Assembly: GCA_040508515.1 (NCBI GenBank)
Contig: JBEVMS010000278.1
Location: 1-27,499, forward strand
Direction: 5' to 3'
Length of the DNA: 27,499 nt
From: JBEVMS01 sp040508515
GTDB taxonomy: Bacteria; Pseudomonadota; Gammaproteobacteria; Xanthomonadales; Rhodanobacteraceae
Part shown: positions 22,086 through 27,499 of the stretch, in pieces
How the letters are laid out: every line of letters begins with the position of its first letter
Position numbering within the stretch: the stretch's first letter is position 1
Program-made: the position numbers and the translations under genes
Notes under the pieces: model-generated
Told to the model about the DNA's origin: nothing
The model's database searches: none
What the model saw: only the letters and a program-made list of their open reading frames with translations

Positions 22086-23510
22086 ATGGACACCGCCCGC
22101 CTTTCCAGCTTCGTTGGCACGCTATGGGATCAAGAGATCGTGCCCAAGCTGGTTGAGTACATCCGGATTCCCAACAAGTCGCCGATGTTCGATGCCAACT
22201 GGGTCGAGCACGGCTACATGGAGCAGGCGGTCACCCTGATGAGCGACTGGGCGCGCGCCAAGCTGACCGCACTGCCGGGCGCCACGCTGGAAGTGGTGCG
22301 TCTGCAGGGGCGTACGCCGCTGATCTACATCGAAGTGCCGGGCGAGGGCGACGACACCGTGGTGCTGTACGGGCATCTGGACAAGCAGCCTGAGATGACC
22401 GGCTGGTCGGAAGGTTTGGGTCCGTGGACGCCGGTGATCCGCGGCGACAAGCTCTACGGTCGCGGTGGCGCCGACGACGGCTACGCGATCTTCGGTTCGC
22501 TGGCCGCGCTGCTGGCGCTGAAGGAGCAGGGCATCGCCCACGCGCGCTGCGTGATCCTGATCGAGGCTTGCGAAGAATCGGGTAGCTACGACTTGCCCTA
22601 TTACGTCGAGCATCTGGCGGAGCGGATCGGCAACCCCTCGCTGGTGGTCTGCCTCGATTCGGGTTGCGGCAACTACGACCAGCTGTGGCTGACCACCTCC
22701 CTGCGCGGCATGACCGGTGGCAACCTCACCGTGAAGGTGCTGGAAGAGGGCGTCCATTCCGGCGATGCCTCCGGCGTGGTGCCGTCCAGCTTTCGCATCC
22801 TGCGCGAATTGCTGAGCCGACTGGAAGATCCGGCCACCGGCAAGATCGTACCGCCGGAGTTGTATGTTGAGATTCCCGGCCAGCGCGTGACTCAGGCGAA
22901 GCAGGTGGCGCAGGTACTGGGTACGGCGGTATATGACAAATTCCCGTTCGTGGAGGGCATGCAGCCGGCAACCGACGATCTGGCCGAGTTGGTGCTCAAC
23001 CGCACATGGCGGCCGCAATTGGCGGTAACCGGCATGGGCGGCATGCCCGCCTTGGACAGTGCCGGGAATGTGCTGCGCCCGTTCACCTCGGTCAAACTGA
23101 GCCTGCGCGTGCCGCCGACCTTGAACGGCGTCCAGGCCGGCCAATTCCTCAAGCAACTGTTGGAAAACGATCCCCCGTACGGCGCCCAGGTCAGTTTCAC
23201 GCTGGAAAAAGACAGCAGCGGCTGGCATGCGCCGGCGTTGTCGCCGTGGCTGGAACAGACCGTGGCCGAAGCTTCGGAACATTACTTTGGCGCGCCGGCC
23301 GCTTACATGGGCGAAGGCGGCAGTATTCCGTTCATGGGCATGCTGGGCGAGAAATTCCCGCAGGCGCAGTTTCTGATCACCGGCGTGCTGGGCCCGCATT
23401 CCAATGCGCACGGCCCTAACGAGTTTCTCCACATTCCCACCGGCAAGAAGGTTTCCATGGTGGTCGCGGAAGTGGTGGCGAGGCATTACCAGAACAGCGC
23501 CCAGGCTTGA
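22086..23510 (+). CDS. M20 family metallopeptidase (dipeptidase-like)
   Basis: A 474-residue cytoplasmic di-zinc peptidase of the M20 family, the carnosinase/PepV-like group. Metal site: His97 in LYGHLDKQP with Asp99, bridging Asp130 in GRGGADDG, catalytic Glu163 and ligand Glu164 in EACEESGS, Asp191 in CLDSG, and the last His in GPHSNAHGPNE. The dimerisation or lid domain (about 205-370) carries EEGVHSGDASG. No signal peptide is present, so it likely trims dipeptides inside the cell. An AGGA ribosome site precedes the ATG. YggS follows 69 bases later, and the two may share a message. Confidence 0.93.
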   Translation: MDTARLSSFVGTLWDQEIVPKLVEYIRIPNKSPMFDANWVEHGYMEQAVTLMSDWARAKLTALPGATLEVVRLQGRTPLIYIEVPGEGDDTVVLYGHLDKQPEMTGWSEGLGPWTPVIRGDKLYGRGGADDGYAIFGSLAALLALKEQGIAHARCVILIEACEESGSYDLPYYVEHLAERIGNPSLVVCLDSGCGNYDQLWLTTSLRGMTGGNLTVKVLEEGVHSGDASGVVPSSFRILRELLSRLEDPATGKIVPPELYVEIPGQRVTQAKQVAQVLGTAVYDKFPFVEGMQPATDDLAELVLNRTWRPQLAVTGMGGMPALDSAGNVLRPFTSVKLSLRVPPTLNGVQAGQFLKQLLENDPPYGAQVSFTLEKDSSGWHAPALSPWLEQTVAEASEHYFGAPAAYMGEGGSIPFMGMLGEKFPQAQFLITGVLGPHSNAHGPNEFLHIPTGKKVSMVVAEVVARHYQNSAQA

Positions 23511-23579
23511 GCGGCTCCGCGCCGGCTGCTCGGCCGGCGCGTTTATCCATGAAGTGAATGACGTTCTCAGGCGACTGCA

Positions 23580-24284
23580 ATGAACCCCGATCCCGCCCCC
23601 TACCTGGCCGCGCAATGGGCCGACGTCCGGCAGCGGGTCGACCAGGCCTGCCGCGCCGTCGGCCGCGATCCGTCCGAGGTCGCTGTGCTGCCGGTCAGCA
23701 AAACCTTCGGTACCGAGGTGGTACGCCAGGCGGTCGGGCTGGGCCTGCGCCGCTTTGGCGAGAACAAGGTGCAGGAGATTCGCGTCAAGGCCGATGCATT
23801 GGCCGACTGCGGCATCGACTGGGTGCTGATCGGCCACTTGCAGACCAACAAGGCCAAGGACGTAGCGCGGCTGGTGGCCGAGGTGCAGTCGCTGGACCGC
23901 TGGGAGCTGGCCGAGGCGCTGGATCGACGCTTGCAGGCCCAGGGGCGCGCGATCGACGTGTTGATCCAGGTCAAGACCGCCGCGGAGGAGAGCAAATACG
24001 GTCTGCCCCCCGAGCAATTGCCCGACTTGCTGGAACGGCTCAAGGCCTGTCACAGCCTGCGTCCCCGCGGGCTGATGACCCTGGCCACGCAGTCGGATGA
24101 CCCGGCGACGGTGCGGGCCTGCTTTCGCGCCTTGCGGCAATGGCGCGAGCGCATGCAACTGGCTGGGCATGCATTGCCGCGGTTATCGATGGGGATGAGC
24201 GGCGACTACGCCGCGGCCATCGCAGAAGGGGCGACCGAGGTGCGCATCGGCAGCGCGATCTTCGGGCCGCGCCACCCTGTTTGA
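23580..24284 (+). CDS. YggS-family PLP-binding protein (PLP homeostasis protein)
   Basis: A 234-residue protein of the YggS/PROSC family: a single alanine-racemase-like TIM barrel that binds pyridoxal phosphate and keeps free PLP in balance, without known racemase activity. The Schiff-base lysine is Lys41 in AVLPVSKTFG. RFGENKVQEIRVK, WVLIGHLQTNKAKDVA, IQVKTAAEESKYGL, RGLMTLAT, LSMGMSGDY and TEVRIGSAIFG are all family blocks in the right order. In many proteobacteria yggS lies with pilT/proC; here the neighbours are an M20 peptidase and an NlpC/P60 gene. The family assignment is firm. Confidence 0.96.
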   Translation: MNPDPAPYLAAQWADVRQRVDQACRAVGRDPSEVAVLPVSKTFGTEVVRQAVGLGLRRFGENKVQEIRVKADALADCGIDWVLIGHLQTNKAKDVARLVAEVQSLDRWELAEALDRRLQAQGRAIDVLIQVKTAAEESKYGLPPEQLPDLLERLKACHSLRPRGLMTLATQSDDPATVRACFRALRQWRERMQLAGHALPRLSMGMSGDYAAAIAEGATEVRIGSAIFGPRHPV

Positions 24285-24561
24285 TAGCGCTTCACCTGTG
24301 AGTGCTCGATAAAATTGCGATAACACCAACGTATAGGCATATCCGCCCATAAGCGACTTACATCGGCATATTTTCATTCAAGCTATTATTTTTATTGAAA
24401 ATTTACGAATGGTGTAAAAAAGTCGCTGGATTGCAAAACTGCAGGGTTCACTTAACCGCAATCGAACATACGGGGTCGGATGCTTTGCTAACTTCGTCGA
24501 CTACTTGAGGTCGCCAGCCGTTCGGCGTCCCGTTCACGAATGCACAGGGGCGTCTTCCCGC
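24285..24561. promoter_or_regulatory. AT-rich leader region of the NlpC/P60 gene
   Basis: A 277-base gap. Bases about 24300-24430 are strikingly AT-rich against the GC-rich surroundings. They contain the inverted repeat ATTTTCA (24370-24376) with TGAAAAT (24396-24402). The part nearest the gene returns to mixed composition. I found no confident -35/-10 pair and could not match a known riboswitch by eye, including the cyclic-di-AMP and cyclic-di-GMP types often found before cell-wall hydrolases. It is probably a promoter with upstream activating sequence and a structured 5' leader. Confidence 0.45.
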
Positions 24562-25251
24562 ATGCCAATCAAGCGATTGACCGTATGGACCGTGCTTGCC
24601 ACCGCCCTTGTTGCCAGCAGCACGATTTATGCCGCTCCGGTCACCAACGCCAACGCCCCTAAGCGCGATAATCTGGTTCTGGCCAGCGCCAGTCCGGCCC
24701 TGATGAACCTGCTGCCGGTATTCGACCCGGCACCGATGCTGGCGCAGTCGGCACTGCCGACCGGTTTGAACACGCTGGGTGGGCCCGCCAATGATGCCGC
24801 CGATGGCGTCGATGACGCCGTCGCTGACTTGGCCAATGACACCAACGAACTGCAAAAGTCGCTGATCGCCCTGGCGATGAAACTGCGCGACATTCGCTAC
24901 GTGCGCGGTGGACGCACCCCTAGCACTGGCTTCGACTGCAGCGGCTTCGTGCGCTACGTGTTCGCTCATGCGATTGGCCTGGATCTGCCTTCCAACTCCG
25001 CGTCACAGTTCCTCGCTGGCCTGAAGGTCAAGCGGGACGATATTCAGCCGGGCGATCTGGTGTTTTTCCGCACCGCCGGTCGCCGTGGCCAGGGCCGCAT
25101 CTCGCATGTCGGCATCTACGTGGCCAATGGTCAATTCATTCATTCGCCCTCCCGCGGCAAGACGGTGCGCGTGGATAATCTCAGCGAATCGTATTGGGCC
25201 AAGCGCTTCGCGGGTGCCAAGCGTCCCGAGGGGATGGCCGAGAACGGTTGA
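24562..25251 (+). CDS. Secreted NlpC/P60 peptidoglycan endopeptidase
   Basis: A 229-residue cell-wall hydrolase. The signal peptide (MPIKRLTVWTVLATALVASS, cut near YAA) is followed by a linker of about 75 residues rich in Asp/Ala (DAADGVDDAVADLANDTNE), then the NlpC/P60 domain. That domain has Cys126 in FDCSGFVRYVF, His182 in ISHVGIYV and His194 in FIHSPS, the usual Cys-His-His triad. Such enzymes cut the D-Glu to diamino-acid bond in stem peptides. The frame is open from 24505, but the signal peptide sets the start at 24562. An AT-rich leader precedes it and a strong terminator follows, so it is monocistronic. Confidence 0.92.
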   Translation: MPIKRLTVWTVLATALVASSTIYAAPVTNANAPKRDNLVLASASPALMNLLPVFDPAPMLAQSALPTGLNTLGGPANDAADGVDDAVADLANDTNELQKSLIALAMKLRDIRYVRGGRTPSTGFDCSGFVRYVFAHAIGLDLPSNSASQFLAGLKVKRDDIQPGDLVFFRTAGRRGQGRISHVGIYVANGQFIHSPSRGKTVRVDNLSESYWAKRFAGAKRPEGMAENG

Positions 25252-25276
25252 TCCGCATCGCCAGTTAGTTCCGAAG

Positions 25277-25302
25277 GGCCGCCTCATGGGCGGCCTTTTT
25301 TT
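25277..25302 (+). terminator. Intrinsic terminator of the NlpC/P60 gene
   Basis: GGCCGCC (25277-25283) pairs perfectly with GGCGGCC (25289-25295) around a five-base loop, followed by seven T. It lies 25 bases after the stop codon. Confidence 0.92.
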
Positions 25303-25355
25303 GTGGGTTAGGCCTGAATGTGCCCGGAAGTCAGCCTTCGGCTGGCCTGCCGCAT

Positions 25356-25475
25356 TCGATCGTGGGTGAGTGGTCGCCGCTTTATAGGGTGCTGGCGGCA
25401 ATCTGTTGGATTTAAGCCATCCCACTGTTGTTGCAGCGTCCCGATCAGCTCACGTGCTCGCGTGCCCACGATCGA
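25356..25475. repeat. Spaced 11-base inverted repeat upstream of gloA
   Basis: TCGATCGTGGG (25356-25366) and CCCACGATCGA (25465-25475) are exact reverse complements, 98 bases apart, in the gap between the NlpC terminator and gloA. No open frame or known element lies between them. They could close a long stem-loop in a gloA leader or mark the ends of a small mobile relic. Nearby is a short GTCAGCC-TTC-GGCTGGC hairpin (25330-25346). Confidence 0.5.
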
Positions 25476-25551
25476 GGTCGACATGATTGAAATCGATGGA
25501 GGTTGGCATCACCTCGACTCTTCGCGTCGAACTAAAAGGAGTAAGCGCTGA

Positions 25552-26082
25552 ATGTCCCATGCTGATCTGCTCAATGTGCCCGGCGTGGCCGCCCAGCCGG
25601 TTGCCGCTACCGACGGCTACGTGTTCAACCACACCATGCTGCGTGTCAAAGATGTCACCAGATCCCTGGATTTCTATACCCGCGTGCTGGGTTTTGTGCC
25701 GGTCCATAAGCACGATTTTCCCGAGGCGCAGTTCACCATTTATTACCTGGTGCTAGGCGCCGACCGCACGCAGATTCCCGACGATGACGCTGCGCGTCTG
25801 CGCTGGGTGCTGGGGCTGAGCGGCGTGCTGGAGCTGACTTACAACTACGGCACCGAGCAGGACGCGGCATTTCACTACCACAACGGCAACAGTGACCCGC
25901 GTGGATTCGGTCATCTGTGCGTATCCGTGCCGGATGTCGACGCGGCCTGCGCGCGCTTTGAGGCGCTGGGCGTGACGTTCCAAAAGCGCCTGACCGATGG
26001 TCGCATGCGGCATATCGCCTTCATCAAGGATCCCGACGATTACTGGATCGAGATTCTGCAGCCGGTGCCCTATCGGGCGTGA
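25552..26082 (+). CDS. gloA: Lactoylglutathione lyase (glyoxalase I)
   Basis: A 176-residue glyoxalase I. It isomerises the hemithioacetal of methylglyoxal and glutathione to S-lactoylglutathione in the cytoplasm. Metal ligands are His27 (FNHTMLRVKD), Glu94 (VLELTYNYG), His121 (GFGHLCVSVPDV) and Glu167 (YWIEILQP). The length with the extra RLRWVLGLSGVLELT segment is that of the longer, eukaryote-like class (about 175-185 residues), as in Pseudomonas putida and human enzymes, which often prefer zinc. AGGAG at 25537-25541 supports the start, and an adjacent in-line TGA excludes upstream extension. It is monocistronic. A GloB partner is not in the window. Confidence 0.95.
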   Translation: MSHADLLNVPGVAAQPVAATDGYVFNHTMLRVKDVTRSLDFYTRVLGFVPVHKHDFPEAQFTIYYLVLGADRTQIPDDDAARLRWVLGLSGVLELTYNYGTEQDAAFHYHNGNSDPRGFGHLCVSVPDVDAACARFEALGVTFQKRLTDGRMRHIAFIKDPDDYWIEILQPVPYRA

Positions 26083-26432
26083 TCGGCGTGACAGCGTGCT
26101 GGCCTGGATGAGTCGACACGCCTCGGCTTTCCCGCGCTGGCCTAAACAAAAGGGTAGCCAGGGGCGCGGACCGACCTGACCAAGCCACCCCAGGTCGACC
26201 ACGAAGCTTTGCGTCAGCGAATCGAACGCGCAACTCGGGCTGGCAGGAGCGCGTCATCAGGCGGTCTGGCAGTAGCGAAAAAGCACAGCTGTTAGGCTGC
26301 CCACTACCGGACTTCCTAGGATGGGCGCGATCGCCGGCGCTTGTCAGTGCGGATACCTGCCGGTGTTTCTGCGTGCCACGGGACCGCTGCCAGGGGTCTG
26401 CGCGGTGAGTTTCCCCCCGTCCGGATGTCGCG
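26083..26432. other. 350-base gap without a recognised gene
   Basis: Between gloA and the hydrolase gene. A weak, bulged stem (GCGCTGGCCT near 26134 with AGCCAGGGGCGC near 26155) may end gloA transcription, but it has no T run. I see no promoter boxes I would defend, no RNA gene and no IS end. The long minus-strand open frame through it is a shadow of its neighbours. Confidence 0.45.
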
Positions 26433-27499
26433 ATGCCCTCGATCGATTTTCTCCAAGGCCCGACCCAGCTAACCGAACACCGGGGAGGTGACGATTTGCT
26501 CAGCGCCGGCCTGGGCCTGGCTGGGCTGGTCGGTCCCCCGGTGCCGTTTCTCAACCCGATGCAGCCGAGCGCGGCCGAGTTGCGCCGACGCGCCATACAG
26601 ATGAGCTGGAAAGGCATCGCTGATTTGGGCCCGCTCGGTGGTTATGGGCGTGTTTATGGCGCCGTGCCGACGGTGCCAGGGCGCGAATATCAAGCGTTTG
26701 CGCGGATTCCCGGCGCCAACGCGCCGCACCGCGTGTTGCTGCAACTACCCGATCAGTTTGATCTGGCGCGGCGTTGCCTGGTGGTGGCCGCCTCGTCCGG
26801 CTCGCGTGGCATTTACGGCGCGATCGCGCTGGCCAGCGCCTGGGGGCTGCCGCGCGGCTGCGCCGTGGCATATACCGACAAGGGCACCGGTAGCGGTTAT
26901 TTCGACGGCGGCGACGATAGCGGCGTAGCCCTCAACGGTCAGCGCGTGCGCCGTGGCAGCGCGGAACTGGAGTTCGAGCCGACCAAGCCGCTGCGTGATG
27001 GCGCGATCGCGATCAAGCATCTGCATTCGGGCGACAACCCCCAGGCCGATTGGGGCCGGCATGTGCTGCAGGCGGTGCGCTTCGGCCTGGCGATGCTCGA
27101 TCGGGCCTATCCCGAGCAGGCGCCGTTCACCGCGCAGAACACGCGCATCATCGCCACCGGTCTGTCCAATGGCGGCGGCGCGGTGCTGCAGGCGGCCGGG
27201 CTGGACCAGGACCGCTTGCTGGCTGGCGTGGTCGCGCTGGAGCCGAACGTGCACGTTCCATCACATGGCCGGGCGATCTATGACTATGCCAGCGAGGCGG
27301 CGCTGTGGATGCCCTGCGCGCTCACTGATTCACGTTTTGCCCGTACCCCCTACGCACGCGGGCTCAAAGGCATGCCTGCGCCGGCCTGGCTGATTCGCCG
27401 TGCCAGCTTGCGTGCGCGCGGCACAGTGAGGGCCGCCACTTCCACGGCATGCGCTACGGAGGCTTACCGCCATCTGCGCGACGCCGGCTGGGAAGAGCC
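26433..27499 (+). CDS. D-(-)-3-hydroxybutyrate oligomer hydrolase, 5' part (3' truncated)
   Basis: The frame from the ATG at 26433 is open to the last base (355 complete codons), so the gene runs off the window. It starts MPSIDFLQGPTQLTEHRGGD and continues DDLLSAGLGLAGLVG, LRRRAIQMSWKGIADLGPLG, VVAASSGSRGIYGAIALA, GCAVAYTDKGTGSGY, HLHSGDNPQADWG and TGLSNGGGAVLQ. All are blocks of the 3HB-oligomer hydrolase family (PF10605). Ser245 in GLSNGGG is the likely nucleophile of the alpha/beta-hydrolase-like fold. The enzyme cuts hydroxybutyrate oligomers made by PHB depolymerases into monomers. No signal peptide precedes the first block and an in-frame TGA lies at 26406-26408, so this copy looks cytoplasmic, unlike exported members. 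Confidence 0.88.
   Translation, partial: MPSIDFLQGPTQLTEHRGGDDLLSAGLGLAGLVGPPVPFLNPMQPSAAELRRRAIQMSWKGIADLGPLGGYGRVYGAVPTVPGREYQAFARIPGANAPHRVLLQLPDQFDLARRCLVVAASSGSRGIYGAIALASAWGLPRGCAVAYTDKGTGSGYFDGGDDSGVALNGQRVRRGSAELEFEPTKPLRDGAIAIKHLHSGDNPQADWGRHVLQAVRFGLAMLDRAYPEQAPFTAQNTRIIATGLSNGGGAVLQAAGLDQDRLLAGVVALEPNVHVPSHGRAIYDYASEAALWMPCALTDSRFARTPYARGLKGMPAPAWLIRRASLRARGTVRAATSTACATEAYRHLRDAGWEE

Noticed and set aside
22122..24170. 682-codon minus-strand open frame across the M20 peptidase and YggS genes
   Set aside because: Both genes beneath it are well-defined families. The antisense product is His/Gln/Arg-rich low-quality sequence without motifs.
24441..24561. Cyclic-di-AMP (ydaO) or cyclic-di-GMP riboswitch before the NlpC/P60 gene
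   Set aside because: By eye I could not find the conserved cores of either class. Kept only as a general leader finding.
26024..26617. 197-codon minus-strand open frame across the gloA end and the gap
   Set aside because: It overlaps conserved coding sequence at both ends, is Arg/Ser/Pro-rich, and has no motif.
26953..27393. Plus-strand open frame inside the hydrolase gene, frame-shifted
   Set aside because: The other frame from 26433 carries a continuous set of hydrolase motifs to the window end; this one is a shadow.
1..27499. tRNA, rRNA, CRISPR arrays, insertion sequences, prophage genes
   Set aside because: Looked for T-loop-like GTTCGA contexts, regularly spaced repeats, and transposase or integrase motifs on both strands; none stood up.

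Overview
The window is chromosomal DNA with high GC content and tight gene packing, on both strands. Protein families and base composition suggest a gammaproteobacterium of the Lysobacterales (Xanthomonadales), possibly Rhodanobacteraceae or Xanthomonadaceae. This is an inference from family types and was not checked by a database search. I see no tRNA, rRNA, insertion sequence, prophage or CRISPR. Both ends cut a gene: the left edge holds the 3' end of sufS, and the right edge holds the 5' part of a 3-hydroxybutyrate-oligomer hydrolase gene that stays open to the last base.

Left part (1-10.2 kb). The sufS end is followed by a small VOC protein. A LysR regulator lies divergent to an NmrA-type NAD(P)-binding protein, with palindromes between them. 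Next come an AraJ-like MFS exporter (minus), a membrane lysophospholipid acyltransferase (plus), and a two-gene minus-strand redox unit: a b-type cytochrome membrane protein and a Tat-exported lipoprotein of the sulfite-oxidase molybdenum family. A periplasmic M13 peptidase (minus) follows with a clear terminator. It is divergent from a coupled GNAT acetyltransferase and Rieske ferredoxin pair.

Middle (10.2-20.1 kb). Five minus-strand genes overlap or nearly overlap and form an envelope export operon: outer-membrane NodT/TolC-like lipoprotein, FtsX-type permease, MacB/LolD-type ATPase, lipoprotein adaptor, and a MipA/OmpV outer-membrane protein. Their upstream region is AT-rich, contains overlapping palindromes, and is shared with a divergent pair: an MtnX-like HAD phosphatase and a class III PLP aminotransferase. 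That pair ends in a strong intrinsic terminator. A response regulator and sensor kinase (minus) follow, coupled by ATGA.

Right part (20.4-27.5 kb). On the minus strand a ComEA-like helix-hairpin-helix protein, a small SET-domain protein and a RimJ/RimL-type acetyltransferase lie in series. On the plus strand are an M20 dipeptidase, a YggS-type PLP protein, a secreted NlpC/P60 hydrolase with a long AT-rich leader, a glyoxalase I (GloA), and the truncated hydroxybutyrate-oligomer hydrolase.

Most genes are housekeeping or accessory envelope, redox and detoxification functions. I found no clear new defence or mobile system. The points most worth a second look are the five-gene exporter with MipA and its operator-like palindromes, the HAD phosphatase plus aminotransferase pair, the Tat-lipoprotein molybdoenzyme with its cytochrome b, and the NlpC/P60 leader.
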